Assembly (NCBI RefSeq): GCF_004006175.1
Contig: NZ_CP033219.1
Coordinates: 1,178,001-1,242,000, forward strand
Length of the DNA: 64,000 nt
Direction: 5' to 3'
Source of the DNA: Parasedimentitalea marina
Lineage (GTDB): Bacteria; Pseudomonadota; Alphaproteobacteria; Rhodobacterales; Rhodobacteraceae
Below, piece by piece: positions 32,570-40,827 of the stretch (position 1 is its first letter; every line of letters begins with the position of its first letter). The notes under the pieces were generated by a model. The model was not told where the DNA came from. It saw only the letters and a program-made list of their open reading frames with translations, and did not search any database. The position numbers and the translations under genes were made by a program.

Positions 32570-33346
32570 ATGACTAAGAAACCAAAATGGGTCGTTGAAA
32601 AAGAACAGGCCAAGAAGGCTGCGGATGCGGAAACTGTCTGGCTGTTTGGCCTGCACGCGGTGCGTGATGCGCTGCTGAACCCAAAGCGTCAGAAACTGCA
32701 TTTGATGGTGACGCGAAACGCACATAGCAAACTGGCGGACGCCATTGCCGAATCCGGGATTGAGCCAGAAGTGGTGGACCCACGCAACTTTAAGGCCCCG
32801 ATTGATTCCAATTCGGTGCATCAGGGGGCAGTGCTGGAAGTGAAGCCGCTGCAGTGGGGCAGTTTGGCCGACAGTTGCATTGGCGCCGAGGTGCCACGGG
32901 TGTTGTTGCTGGACCGGGTGACCGATCCGCACAACGTCGGTGCCATTTTGCGGACCGCTGAGGTGTTGGGGGCCAGTGCTGTGATCGGGACCCGTCACCA
33001 TTCGGCACCCGAAACCGGGGCCTTGGCCAAATCGGCAAGTGGTGCACTGGAGCGTCAGCCCTATGTGCGGGTGCGCAACCTGTCGGATGCCATTGTTGAG
33101 TTGCAGAACATGGGGTTCATCGTGTTGGGGCTGGATGGTGAGGCGGAGGTCACTATCGAGACCGCGCTGGACGGGCGTCGGGATCGTCCGGTGGCGCTGG
33201 TGTTGGGGGCCGAGGGGCCGGGGTTGCGGCAAAAGACCAAGGAAACCGTGGATCAACTGGTCAAAATCGATGCCGCAGGCGGATTCGGCTCTTTGAACGT
33301 GTCGAATGCCGCAGCGCTGGCGCTTTACGCCTCGATTGAGCGATAA
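32570..33346 (+). CDS. rlmB: 23S rRNA (guanosine-2251-2'-O)-methyltransferase RlmB, SpoU/TrmH family
   Basis: 258 residues from the ATG at 32570, which follows GGAGAG; the frame is open from 32465, but the extra segment overlaps the tRNA flank. The N-terminal substrate-binding domain starts WLFGLHAVRDALLNPKRQ. The SpoU methylase motifs are DPHNVGAILRTAEVLGA, ALVLGAEGPGL and SLNVSNAAALALYA. These form the knotted SAM-binding site. It methylates the ribose of G2251 in 23S rRNA. A close paralogue with another RNA target is possible, but RlmB is the best fit. Confidence 0.9.
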   Translation: MTKKPKWVVEKEQAKKAADAETVWLFGLHAVRDALLNPKRQKLHLMVTRNAHSKLADAIAESGIEPEVVDPRNFKAPIDSNSVHQGAVLEVKPLQWGSLADSCIGAEVPRVLLLDRVTDPHNVGAILRTAEVLGASAVIGTRHHSAPETGALAKSASGALERQPYVRVRNLSDAIVELQNMGFIVLGLDGEAEVTIETALDGRRDRPVALVLGAEGPGLRQKTKETVDQLVKIDAAGGFGSLNVSNAAALALYASIER

Positions 33347-33443
33347 CATCTGATCGCAGAACCGTTACGGAGGGATCACATCTTCGTATCGTCCCTAGGC
33401 AGAGCCGAGCTGATCCGGCACATTGGCCCGGCTTACCTTTGGG

Positions 33444-33908
33444 ATGGAGTCTCTTTTGCTGCTGCGCTTTGCCTTTCTTGCTGCCCTTGCCCTGCTGTTT
33501 CATCCGGCGCGCCCAGCGCTGGCGGATCAGCCGATGTTTCATGCTGAAGAGGGGTTGGCCGTCGCGGGGTATGACACCGTGGCGTTTTTTGTCGAAGGGC
33601 GCGCGGTTCAGGGGCTGTCGGATCATGCGGTGATGTGGAAGGGCGCGGTCTGGCGGTTTGTGTCGGCTGACAATCAGGGTCGGTTCGAAGCTGACCCGCG
33701 CGCCTATGCGCCAGTGTTTGGTGGATATTGTGCCTATGCGGTTTCGCAGGGCTATTTGTTATCCGGTAGTCCGCAAGCCTGGCAAATTGTCGATGATGAG
33801 CTGTATCTGCTGTACAGCCCAGAAGTGCAGGATATTTGGCGCAGTGAGATGTCTGATCTGATCGTTATGGCGCATGGCAATTGGCCGAATGTTTTGCGGC
33901 AGGACTGA
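33444..33908 (+). CDS. Exported YHS domain protein
   Basis: 154 residues from the ATG at 33444; a TTG at 33423 is an alternative and neither has a clear Shine-Dalgarno. A signal peptide or membrane anchor occupies residues 4-25 (LLLLRFAFLAALALLF, then PALADQ). The YHS-like domain is AVAGYDTVAFFVEGRAVQG...VWRFVSADNQGRFEADPRAYAPVFGGYCAYA. YHS domains are small, often metal-associated modules and the exported versions have no firm function. No operon partner is evident. Confidence 0.78.
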   Translation: MESLLLLRFAFLAALALLFHPARPALADQPMFHAEEGLAVAGYDTVAFFVEGRAVQGLSDHAVMWKGAVWRFVSADNQGRFEADPRAYAPVFGGYCAYAVSQGYLLSGSPQAWQIVDDELYLLYSPEVQDIWRSEMSDLIVMAHGNWPNVLRQD

Positions 33909-33956
33909 GGCGCTCACAATAATGCGAGCTGACCTTTAACTTCGGCACTTTCGCTC

Positions 33957-34056
33957 CATATTCAGTATTGACTGCGGTGCGGAACCACCGCGGATCTGTT
34001 TTCACTGTCCCTCGTTCCAGACCTTGCGCCCGGGCTATCACCTGGGCGCATTTTTT
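33957..34056 (+). other. Two hairpins and a T-run, possible small RNA or long 3' leader of the YHS gene
   Basis: The 190 bases between the YHS gene and the CoA-binding gene contain a hairpin GCGGTG-CGGAAC-CACCGC (about 33975-33992) and, at 34025-34056, a second stem TGCGCCC/GGGCGCA followed by six T residues. The second is a convincing terminator on the plus strand, but it is about 120 bases from the YHS stop. A short transcript ending at 34056 is possible; I do not recognise a known RNA family. Confidence 0.4.
34025..34056 (+). terminator. Rho-independent terminator
   Basis: The 7-base stem TGCGCCC (34025-34031) pairs with GGGCGCA (34044-34050) and is followed by TTTTTT. It ends whatever is transcribed rightward from the YHS gene region, 43 bases before the next start. 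Confidence 0.75.
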
Positions 34057-34098
34057 GTGGGCTTCCCTTTGGGGATGTCGTCGGCGTAGGGTCCGGTC

Positions 34099-34569
34099 AT
34101 GACGACTTATAGCGATCAGTATCTGAGTGATATCCTGCGCCGCGCCAAGACAGTGGCGGTGGTTGGGGTGTCGATGGATCCCCTGCGACCCAGCTATTTT
34201 GTGGCGCGGTATCTGGGCCTGAGAGGGTTTCGAATCATCCCGGTCAATCCACGGCACGCAGGCGAGCGACTGTTTGGTGAAGTGGTGCAGGAAAACCTGT
34301 CTGCGATCGAAGGGCCGGTGGATATGGTGGATATCTTTCGCCGCTCTGAGGCGGTGCCAGACATTGTTGATGAGGCGCTGGCGGCTTTCCCTGATCTGCA
34401 GGCGATTTGGATGCAGATAGGTGTTGAACACGCGGCAGCGGCGGCAAAAGCGGAGGCGCGCGGGGTGGCCGTTGTGCAGAACCTGTGTCCAAAGATCGAA
34501 TATCAGCGTTTGCATGGTGAGTTGCGGATGGGCGGGTTTGCGACGGGGATAATTTCGTCGAAATTGTAG
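34099..34569 (+). CDS. CoA-binding domain protein (YccU family)
   Basis: 156 residues forming one Rossmann-like CoA-binding domain: KTVAVVGVSMDPLRPSYFVARYLGLRGFRIIPVNP at the N-terminus and IGVEHAAAAAKAEARGVAVVQNLCPKIE near the end. These stand-alone domains resemble the N-terminal part of ADP-forming acyl-CoA synthetases. The cellular role is unknown. Monocistronic, between a terminator and an intergenic repeat. Confidence 0.87.
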   Translation: MTTYSDQYLSDILRRAKTVAVVGVSMDPLRPSYFVARYLGLRGFRIIPVNPRHAGERLFGEVVQENLSAIEGPVDMVDIFRRSEAVPDIVDEALAAFPDLQAIWMQIGVEHAAAAAKAEARGVAVVQNLCPKIEYQRLHGELRMGGFATGIISSKL

Positions 34570-34600
34570 GCGAGTGGCAAAGGTTAGTGATTTATGGCAT

Positions 34601-34660
34601 GGGGGCTTTGCCCCCTCGGCCTGCGGCCTCTCCCCCAGAGTATTTTTAAAAAGATGAAGA
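34601..34660. repeat. GC-rich intergenic palindromic repeat (GGGGGCTTTGCCCCC type), copy 1
   Basis: GGGGGCTTTGCCCCC, then CGGCCTGCGGCC and a run ending CCCCCAGAGTATTTTTAAAAAGATGAAG. This hairpin-plus-tail layout is a common intergenic element in roseobacter genomes, as I recall. It lies between the convergent CoA-binding gene and hisE and may serve as a bidirectional terminator. A related shorter copy is at 49214-49252. Confidence 0.6.
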
Positions 34661-34978
34661 TCAGGGTTTCGGGCGGGCGGCTTTTTCGTCCAGTCCGCTG
34701 AGGCCCTGGCGGCGGGCCAGTTCGTTCAGGACATCATCCAGGGCGACATCGCGGGCGGCGAGCATGACCAGGAAGTGGTAGAGAACGTCGGCGCCTTCGG
34801 AGGTGAGTTTCTCCCGGTCGCCTTTCACCGCTTCGATGATGGCCTCGATGGCTTCTTCGCCGAATTTTTCAGCGCATTTTTCCGGCCCTTTAGATAGCAG
34901 TTTTGCGGTCCAGCTGCTGGAAGGGTCAGCGCCTTTGCGGGCGTCGATGGTGGCGGCGAGGTCGTGGAGAAGGGTCAT
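34661..34978 (-). CDS. hisE: Phosphoribosyl-ATP pyrophosphatase HisE
   Basis: 105 residues, the usual HisE length. The all-alpha fold is recognisable from SWTAKLLSKGPEKCAEKFGEEAIEAIIEA and the metal-binding acidic pairs EE and EGADVLYHFLVML. It hydrolyses phosphoribosyl-ATP to phosphoribosyl-AMP, the second step of histidine synthesis. It is the last gene of the hisF-side unit, and its start overlaps the stop of the unknown 140-residue gene (ATGA). Confidence 0.95.
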   Translation of the reverse strand: MTLLHDLAATIDARKGADPSSSWTAKLLSKGPEKCAEKFGEEAIEAIIEAVKGDREKLTSEGADVLYHFLVMLAARDVALDDVLNELARRQGLSGLDEKAARPKP

Positions 34979-35397
34979 TGATGCATATGCTCCAGTCGGC
35001 TTTCTTTCATCAAAATGGCGTCAACGCAGGCCCAGAGTTGCGGGGCGTATTCTGTGTTCAGTACGTCATTGCGGTTCAGTGGGGTGAACATCGTAATGCC
35101 GTTGAGATCCGCCTGAGACCAATCCATGAGCGAACACCCAGCTTTGTCGGCAAGGTCGACCGAAATACGCGTCGCCCAGCGGCTGTTTGGCGCGGCATCT
35201 TCGTTCCAATCCCCGGTATAAACAGTAATGAGCATCGGGATGCCTAGATGCGCGTCAGACCAGCGTACTGTGTACCATGAGTGAAAAGAATTCAGGTGCA
35301 GGATGTTACCAGTTATTTCCGATGTCGTGGAGGCACAGCAGTCACAGGGCGTGTCTGTGCGCAGGTCTTCTTCAAGGGAGCAGTCCTCCCAGTTCAC
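34975..35397 (-). CDS. Hypothetical protein inserted between hisF and hisE
   Basis: 140 residues from a GTG that overlaps the hisF stop (TAGTG); its stop overlaps the hisE start (ATGA). I do not recognise the family. It is soluble, acidic, tryptophan-rich and carries a cysteine cluster CDCC at about 18-21. Real coding is supported by the two exact overlaps with his genes. The usual Rhodobacteraceae order, as I recall it, puts hisE directly after hisF, so this is an insertion in that order. The composition could suit an immunity-type protein, but I see no toxin partner. Confidence 0.65.
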   Translation of the reverse strand: MNWEDCSLEEDLRTDTPCDCCASTTSEITGNILHLNSFHSWYTVRWSDAHLGIPMLITVYTGDWNEDAAPNSRWATRISVDLADKAGCSLMDWSQADLNGITMFTPLNRNDVLNTEYAPQLWACVDAILMKESRLEHMHQ

Positions 35398-36158
35398 TAC
35401 GTCAGCCTCATTGGGATACCGGCGGCGGCCATATGGGCCTTGGCCTCGGCGATGGTGTATTCCCCGAAGTGGAAAATCGAGGCAGCGAGCACGGCGCTGG
35501 CACGGCCTTTGGTGACGCCTTCGACAAGGTGGTCCAGATTGCCGACTCCGCCGGAGGCAATCACGGGCACGTTGACGGCATCGGCAATGGCGCGGGTCAG
35601 GGGCAGGTTGAAGCCGGATTTGGTGCCGTCGCGGTCCATCGACGTGAGCAGGATTTCACCGGCACCTTTGGCGACTACTGTGCGGGCGAAATCCACCGCG
35701 TCAATGCCGGTTTCGCGGCGGCCTCCATGGGTGAAAATCTCCCATTTGCCGGGGGCGACTGTTTTGGCATCGATGGCGCAGACGATACACTGGCTGCCAA
35801 ATTGGTCGGCGGCCTGAGCGATGACATCGGGGTTGGCAACGGCGGCTGAGTTGAACGAGACTTTGTCTGCGCCAGCCAGCAGCAGGGCACGCACGTCTTC
35901 GCGGGTACGCACACCTCCGCCGACCGTCAGCGGGATGTAGCATTGTTCGGCGGTGCGGCGGACCACGTCGAACATGGTACCGCGGTTTTCCTCGGTGGCC
36001 ATGATATCCAGAAAGCACAGCTCGTCTGCGCCAGCCGCGTCATAGGCCTTGGCGCTTTCAACAGGGTCGCCCGCATCGCGAAGGCCAACAAAGTTGACAC
36101 CTTTGACAACGCGGCCATCGGCGACGTCCAGGCAGGGGATGATACGAGTTTTCAGCAT
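35397..36158 (-). CDS. hisF: Imidazole glycerol phosphate synthase cyclase subunit HisF
   Basis: 253 residues, the normal HisF size, forming a TIM barrel. The catalytic aspartates are Asp11 ([16 protein letters not shown]) and Asp130 (VCAIDAKTV). HisF takes ammonia from HisH and closes the imidazole ring to give imidazole glycerol phosphate and AICAR. It lies downstream of the YqaA-family gene; its HisH partner is about 4.7 kb away at 40828-41466 on the same strand. Confidence 0.97.
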   Translation of the reverse strand: MLKTRIIPCLDVADGRVVKGVNFVGLRDAGDPVESAKAYDAAGADELCFLDIMATEENRGTMFDVVRRTAEQCYIPLTVGGGVRTREDVRALLLAGADKVSFNSAAVANPDVIAQAADQFGSQCIVCAIDAKTVAPGKWEIFTHGGRRETGIDAVDFARTVVAKGAGEILLTSMDRDGTKSGFNLPLTRAIADAVNVPVIASGGVGNLDHLVEGVTKGRASAVLAASIFHFGEYTIAEAKAHMAAAGIPMRLT

Positions 36159-36214
36159 GGTTCGCCCTTTGTTATGGCGCTTTCATAGAGGGTTGGGCAG
36201 CGGATTTCCAGTGC

Positions 36215-36646
36215 TCAGACAAGGACGTTGAACAGGCCCAGCAGGGCGGCGTAGCGCAGGGTCTTGGAGAAGGTGACCAAGGCCAGGAAAGTGAGCCAGT
36301 TCATTCGCATCACCCCGGCGGCAATGGTAATTGGATCGCCAATGATGGGGAGCCATGCGCCCAGTACTGACCATTGGCCCCAGCGGTTGAACCAGATTTG
36401 TGCCTTGGCCAGTTGATTGGGCGTTACCGGAAACCAACGGCGTGACTGAAAGTGCAAGGCGTAACGGCCCATGGCATAGTTGACCAGCGAGCCGAGGATG
36501 TTGCCGGTGCTGGCGACCAGCAGCAGAAGCGTTGTGGAATAGGTGTCTTGGGCGGCGAGCAGCAGCAGGGCGGCCTCAGAGCCGCCGGGCAGCAGGGTGG
36601 CGGCGGAAAAGGAGATCAGGAACAGGCCCGGCAGCGACCAAGTCAT
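36215..36646 (-). CDS. YqaA/DedA-like small membrane protein
   Basis: 143 residues with four hydrophobic segments. The N-terminal FLISFSAATLLPGGSEAALLLLA and the central GRYALHFQSRRWFPVTPNQLAKAQIWFNRWGQWSVLGAWLPIIGDPITIAAGVMRM match the YqaA branch of the VTT/SNARE-associated (DedA-like) membrane proteins. Members are linked to membrane lipid handling, with no defined activity for YqaA. It overlaps the DUF2867 gene (ATGA) and precedes hisF. Confidence 0.82.
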   Translation of the reverse strand: MTWSLPGLFLISFSAATLLPGGSEAALLLLAAQDTYSTTLLLLVASTGNILGSLVNYAMGRYALHFQSRRWFPVTPNQLAKAQIWFNRWGQWSVLGAWLPIIGDPITIAAGVMRMNWLTFLALVTFSKTLRYAALLGLFNVLV

Positions 36647-37107
36647 AGGGATTTGATATCGGGGCGCCAGATCTGGCTAACAGCGTTGCGTACGATCAGC
36701 ACATGGAAGGGCATGATCGAGGCCAGATAGATGCGGCCCATCCGGTTGTTACAGTGCACCCATGTGGCGCAGTAAGCCTCGGTTCCCGTTGTCAGGATCG
36801 AAATACGGAAGTTGAGGTGGGAATCATCCAGACCAAGGATGACTTCGTTTTGATTGCGTTGGTCGATTGGGAAGGGGCCGATTTTCTTGCCTTCGGGGAA
36901 GTCATTCTTGAGGCCGAGCGGGGCCACAAGAATGTTGCGCAGTCGGAGCAGGCCTTTGGCCCAAGACGGAAAGGCCATCGCACGCTGGGCTGCGTCGTCC
37001 ACTGGCAGGGCTGTGGGACATTTGTAGCAGTCCAGAAAATCACCCTGCTGAATGTAATCATGCAGCAGGGAATGCGATGGCAGCTCCGTTTTGGTGGTGC
37101 GGGTCAT
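36643..37107 (-). CDS. DUF2867 family protein
   Basis: 154 residues, soluble. The pattern FLDCYKCPTALPVDDAAQRAMAFPSWAKGLLRLRN followed by VILGLDDSHLNFRISIL and YLASIMPFHVLIVR fits the DUF2867 family, whose function is unknown. The start is 2 bases after the hisA stop and the stop overlaps the YqaA start, so hisA, this gene, yqaA and hisF may be one transcript. The role in histidine synthesis, if any, is not apparent. Confidence 0.75.
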   Translation of the reverse strand: MTRTTKTELPSHSLLHDYIQQGDFLDCYKCPTALPVDDAAQRAMAFPSWAKGLLRLRNILVAPLGLKNDFPEGKKIGPFPIDQRNQNEVILGLDDSHLNFRISILTTGTEAYCATWVHCNNRMGRIYLASIMPFHVLIVRNAVSQIWRPDIKSL

Positions 37108-37109
37108 GT

Positions 37110-37832
37110 TCAGTCTTTGAGAACCGCCAGAGCCTGTTTTAGGTCAATAGCCCCATCATAGAGCGCGCGCCCTGAAATGGCCCCGTTCAGTGGGGCGCCG
37201 CAGGACTTCAGCGCGCGTAGGTCGTCCAGCGACGACACCCCGCCCGAGGCAATCACCGGAATCGAGACCGCATTGGCCAGATCAGCCGTTGCAGTTATAT
37301 TCGGGCCCTTCATCGCGCCATCGCGCAGGATGTCGGTGTAGATGATGGCGGCAACACCTGCATCCTCAAACGATTTAGCAAGGTCGGTGACCATGACGTC
37401 GGTTTCTGTCGCCCACCCCTTGGTCGCCACATAGCCATTGCGCGCATCAATGCCCACGGCGACCTTGCCGGGGAATTCGCGGGCAGCTTCGCGGACCAGG
37501 TCGGGGTTTTCGACCGCGACGGTGCCCAGGATAACCCGGGCGAGGCCCTTGGTGATCCAGGCCTCGATTGTGGCCATGTCACGGATGCCACCCCCCAGTT
37601 GGGCTGGGACCTTGGTTTGCTTTAGGATCTCTTCGACGGGGGCCGCGTTGACGGGCTCACCTGCAAAGGCACCGTTCAAATCGACCAGGTGCAGCCAGTC
37701 ACAACCTGCCTCGACGAACTCGAGTGCCTGGGCGGCGGGGTTGTCGTTAAAGACGGTGGTCTTGTCCATATCCCCATGCAACAGGCGCACGGCTTGGCCG
37801 TCTTTGAGGTCGATGGCAGGATAGAGGATCAT
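37110..37832 (-). CDS. hisA: Phosphoribosylformimino-AICAR-phosphate isomerase HisA
   Basis: 240 residues from the ATG at 37832; the open frame continues to 37901, but [21 protein letters not shown] is the normal HisA start and AAGG lies upstream. It is a TIM barrel with catalytic Asp8 and Asp129. It converts ProFAR to PRFAR in histidine synthesis. First gene of the leftward unit hisA-DUF2867-yqaA-hisF-unknown-hisE; the DUF2147 gene diverges from it. Confidence 0.96.
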   Translation of the reverse strand: MILYPAIDLKDGQAVRLLHGDMDKTTVFNDNPAAQALEFVEAGCDWLHLVDLNGAFAGEPVNAAPVEEILKQTKVPAQLGGGIRDMATIEAWITKGLARVILGTVAVENPDLVREAAREFPGKVAVGIDARNGYVATKGWATETDVMVTDLAKSFEDAGVAAIIYTDILRDGAMKGPNITATADLANAVSIPVIASGGVSSLDDLRALKSCGAPLNGAISGRALYDGAIDLKQALAVLKD

Positions 37833-37963
37833 GGCTGTGCCTTTCAGGAGTTCTTGGCGGTGTTTTGCACAAGCGGGCCCCGGAATGCAACGCGACCCCA
37901 AGTCAACCTTGCCTGAAATTGGCGGGTTGGGTCACAGTGACGCTATCAAAGGGAGGAATGACG

Positions 37964-38362
37964 ATGAAAAATCTGGTTTTGGGAATGGTTTTTGGACTGG
38001 GGCTGGCAGGCGCTGCCTCGGCGGATCCTGTGACGGGCACATGGCGGACTGCGCCGGGTGACACCGGTGGTTACCTGCATGTGGCCATTGCGCCCTGTGG
38101 CAGTGATGTCTGCGGTGTAATCCAGGCAGCCTATGACAAAGACAATGCGGTTCAGTCAGACTATGAGCATCTGGGCAAGAAGATGCTGTGGGATATGGGT
38201 GCTAATGGTGACGGCTATTACAGCGGCGGCAAAATCTGGGCTCCGGATGCTGATAAGACCTATGCGTCAAAGATGTCGCTTAGCGGTAATACACTGGAGG
38301 TCAAAGGCTGTGTTGCAGGTGGCTTGATCTGCCGGGGGCAAGACTGGACCCGGATCAAGTAA
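37964..38362 (+). CDS. Exported DUF2147 family protein
   Basis: 132 residues from the ATG at 37964. GGGAGG is 7 bases upstream of that start and only 1 base before the ATG at 37958, so 37964 is preferred. The signal peptide MKNLVLGMVFGLGLAGAASA ends before DPVTGTWRT. The mature domain GTWRTAPGDTGGYLHVAIAPCGSDVCGVI shows the beta-barrel start typical of DUF2147, with two cysteines likely disulfide-linked. The function is unknown. Monocistronic, divergent from hisA. Confidence 0.83.
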   Translation: MKNLVLGMVFGLGLAGAASADPVTGTWRTAPGDTGGYLHVAIAPCGSDVCGVIQAAYDKDNAVQSDYEHLGKKMLWDMGANGDGYYSGGKIWAPDADKTYASKMSLSGNTLEVKGCVAGGLICRGQDWTRIK

Positions 38363-38369
38363 TCTGGGG

Positions 38370-38621
38370 TTACAACAGGCCCAATTGCACTGGAATCGGC
38401 ACAAAACCACGCTTGACCTGCCGGTCACGGTGGGTCTCGACTGTGCTCAGCGCCTCGGCATAGGTGCCGAGGTACAGGCGTTTTTGCTGGCCGCCGGGGG
38501 CGCCAAGTGGGCCTGAGACCCGTTCCACGCACCAGTCGCCAAACAGGGTCTGATACAGGCTCAGCACGCAATAGCGGTGCTGACCCTGATAGTGGTCAAA
38601 TTTTTCGAGACGGATCTGCAC
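38370..38621 (-). CDS. WGR domain protein
   Basis: 83 residues comprising essentially one WGR-like domain: YCVLSLYQTLFGDWCVERVSGPLGAPGGQQKRLYLGTYAEAL. In this sequence the canonical W-G-R reads W-C-V with the rest of the fold retained. WGR domains bind nucleic acids in PARPs and MolR-type regulators, while the stand-alone bacterial versions are uncharacterised. It converges on the DUF2147 gene, 7 bases apart. Confidence 0.72.
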   Translation of the reverse strand: MQIRLEKFDHYQGQHRYCVLSLYQTLFGDWCVERVSGPLGAPGGQQKRLYLGTYAEALSTVETHRDRQVKRGFVPIPVQLGLL

Positions 38622-38699
38622 GGGCTGGACCTGATTTGAAAGCGTCCGGCCCGTATGCCCTTAACCGGGCAGGGTGTCCATCACTTGCCGCAGGTCGGG

Positions 38700-39236
38700 T
38701 TAAACAGCGCCAGTGTATTCGCCGCGCGCCGGGTAACTGTTGGCGATGGCGAAATCCAATGCTGCAACCAGTTCCGAGAAATGCGGGCGCACAAATGGCA
38801 TGGTCTGGACCGAACCATAGTACAGCGACTGGTCGGGGCTGACCATGAACAGGCCTGGCTCTGCAAACAGGGCCGGCTCTTCGATGCCGATTGAGGTTTT
38901 CCCACGAGAGGTCGAGATATACAGCCCCCAGTCTTTGGCCTCGTTTAGCGGCATGTCATAGCCAAAGCGCAGCGACTTGGCCTCAATTTTGTCAGCCATG
39001 GCACGGGTGCGGTCTTCGCCGTCTGTGCTGATGGCGATGCAGGTCACACCACGCTCGGCAAAATCAGCGACGCGCTTTTCCAGCTCTTTCAGGTAGTTGG
39101 CGCAGATGGGGCAGTGGAGGCCACGATAAAAGCAAATTACGGTGCCACGTTCGCTGGCCTCGGTGGCCAGATCAAAGGTGCCATTGTCCAAAGTTGGAAC
39201 AGATAGATTAGGTGTTTTGTGGCGGGGGATCAGCAT
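38700..39236 (-). CDS. AhpC/TSA-like peroxiredoxin
   Basis: 178 residues with a thioredoxin fold. The segment CFYRGLHCPICANYLKELEKR places a CPIC pair at residues 42 and 45, so it resembles the peroxiredoxin-like 2 group where the peroxidatic and resolving cysteines are close. The rest (AERGVTCIAISTDGEDRTRAMADKI) is standard AhpC/TSA. It probably reduces peroxides. It is divergently transcribed from the AraC regulator at 39305, which may control it. Confidence 0.85.
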   Translation of the reverse strand: MLIPRHKTPNLSVPTLDNGTFDLATEASERGTVICFYRGLHCPICANYLKELEKRVADFAERGVTCIAISTDGEDRTRAMADKIEAKSLRFGYDMPLNEAKDWGLYISTSRGKTSIGIEEPALFAEPGLFMVSPDQSLYYGSVQTMPFVRPHFSELVAALDFAIANSYPARGEYTGAV

Positions 39237-39304
39237 GGGGGTCTCCTGTGTCAGTGCTTGTTAATGGGTATGTCAGGCTGTAGAGTCTGTAAAATACTAA
39301 AAAC

Positions 39305-40051
39305 ATGACTGAAAATCCGAAAATGGATCGTTTGACAACATTGATGGAGCGGTTTCACCTTACGGTGCGCGCGGCAGAGCTTAACGAGGCCAATCTGTTT
39401 GCCCTGTCCGGGGCGGATGGATCGCCAAGCCATGTGGTGTTCTTTGCCGCAGATGATGTGCCGATTGGGCCAACAGAGGGCGTGATCCTGTCTGCAAAAG
39501 TCGAGTGGTCGGGGCATCGCAATCCGTTTTTGGCGGCGCTGCCACCGCGTGTAAACTATGATTTGACCCAATCCGCCGAGGCGCAAAGCCTGGTACATCT
39601 GATGCTGGACGAGGCACAGGGCGCGCGATGTGGGGCGCAGTCAGTGATCAATCGGCTGGGTGAGATCCTGATGGTGCGGTTGCTGCGCGAACAGATTGAG
39701 CAGGGCGCGACCGAGCCGGGGTTGCTGGCGGGGCTGTCTGATCCGCGCCTTAGTCGGGCGATCGTGGCGATGCACGACCATCCCGGGCGGCTGTGGTCGA
39801 CTGCCGATCTGGCCGAAGTGGCAGGATTGTCGCTGTCGCGGTTTTCCGAGCTATTTGGGGCTGAGGTCGGCGAAACCCCAATGGGCTATCTGCGCCGTTG
39901 GCGATTGATTCTGGCGCATCAGGATTTGCAGCGCGGCGACCGGGTTGATGCGGTGGCGCGCCGGTATGCCTATGGCTCTCCCGAGGGGTTTAGCCGCGCG
40001 TTCCGGCGCGTCTATGGCGTCGCGCCTGTGGCCCTGCGGCGGGTTGGGTAA
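39305..40051 (+). CDS. AraC family regulator (cupin-type N-terminus)
   Basis: 248 residues. The N-terminal half looks like the cupin_6 effector domain (LTVRAAELNEANLFAL...GVILSAKVEWSG). The C-terminal AraC helix-turn-helix pair covers about residues 150-248 (STADLAEVAGLSLSRFSELFGAEVGETPMGYLRRWRL, then SPEGFSRAFRRVYGVAP). Divergent from the peroxiredoxin gene with a 68-base gap, so that gene is the probable target. The inducer is unknown. Confidence 0.87.
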   Translation: MTENPKMDRLTTLMERFHLTVRAAELNEANLFALSGADGSPSHVVFFAADDVPIGPTEGVILSAKVEWSGHRNPFLAALPPRVNYDLTQSAEAQSLVHLMLDEAQGARCGAQSVINRLGEILMVRLLREQIEQGATEPGLLAGLSDPRLSRAIVAMHDHPGRLWSTADLAEVAGLSLSRFSELFGAEVGETPMGYLRRWRLILAHQDLQRGDRVDAVARRYAYGSPEGFSRAFRRVYGVAPVALRRVG

Positions 40052-40195
40052 TTCTTGGCGCTAGGCTGTCTGTGTTTTAGGCGACTGCAAAAGCTCTTGG
40101 GCCAAGTGTGGTGTATTATTTGGAGACCACAATCGACTGTGCCACTAATGCAAGGTGCATACTGTTGAATTTATGATCTTCCTTGGAGCCTTTTG

Positions 40196-40639
40196 ATGCA
40201 GAAGCCCTGTCTATTTTGCCGAATTGCGCACTCCGTAGTCGCGTCTCACGAGGTTTTTCGAAACGATCGACTGGTCGCTTTTTTGGATATTGGCCCGATC
40301 AGGCCCGAGCATGTTCAGATCATACCCATTGCTCACTACGACTATTTTGAAAATCTTCCCAAAGACATCGCGCAAGAAATCATGTTGTTGGGGCAGTCAA
40401 TCGCCCGCTGCCAGAAGTCTTTGCTGGGTGTAGAACGAGTGGCTTTTCTCTTTACTGGAGGAGATATTCCACATGCGCATTGTCACCTCGTTCCAATGGT
40501 TGAAAATACAGACATTACGTCAGCGCGGTACATCGAGGAAAAAGAACTTACCTTCATGGTCAGGCCAAATCCTGGCGAAACAAGCCTTCGAGAAATGGCT
40601 TTATGGCTATCAGCTGAGCTCCAAGTGCAGGACAACTAA
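40196..40639 (+). CDS. HIT family hydrolase
   Basis: 147 residues from the ATG at 40196, with GGAG at 40185-40188. The zinc-like pair CLFCRI is at the N-terminus. The histidine triad HAHCHLVPM is complete, with the three histidines spaced one apart, so the nucleoside-phosphate hydrolase activity should be intact. The substrate may be AMP-lysine or a dinucleoside polyphosphate, which cannot be told from sequence. Between AraC and an intergenic repeat; no operon partner. Confidence 0.87.
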   Translation: MQKPCLFCRIAHSVVASHEVFRNDRLVAFLDIGPIRPEHVQIIPIAHYDYFENLPKDIAQEIMLLGQSIARCQKSLLGVERVAFLFTGGDIPHAHCHLVPMVENTDITSARYIEEKELTFMVRPNPGETSLREMALWLSAELQVQDN

Positions 40640-40707
40640 GCCTTGGTTCGGACATGCCGATTGTAGGGCTAACATACGAACCTTCAAAACCTGAATTTTG
40701 GCAATAT

Positions 40708-40770
40708 GGGTCGCGCCTGACCTTGGGGAGGTGCAAAGCGCCTTCCCGCAGGGAAGGTCAGGCGCTGCCC
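40708..40770. repeat. Intergenic inverted repeat GCGCCTGACC...GGTCAGGCGC, copy A
   Basis: The outer arms GCGCCTGACCTT and AAGGTCAGGCGC are almost perfect and an inner pair around GGAGG/CCTTCCC adds to the stem. Related copies are at 43884-43998 (B) and 46848-46960 (C). It lies between the convergent HIT gene and hisH. Confidence 0.7.
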
Positions 40771-40827
40771 AGTGTTCCACCGAGCGCAACACTTTCAGCA
40801 ATGTTCTTCAGGTTGTCTGGGTGACGC

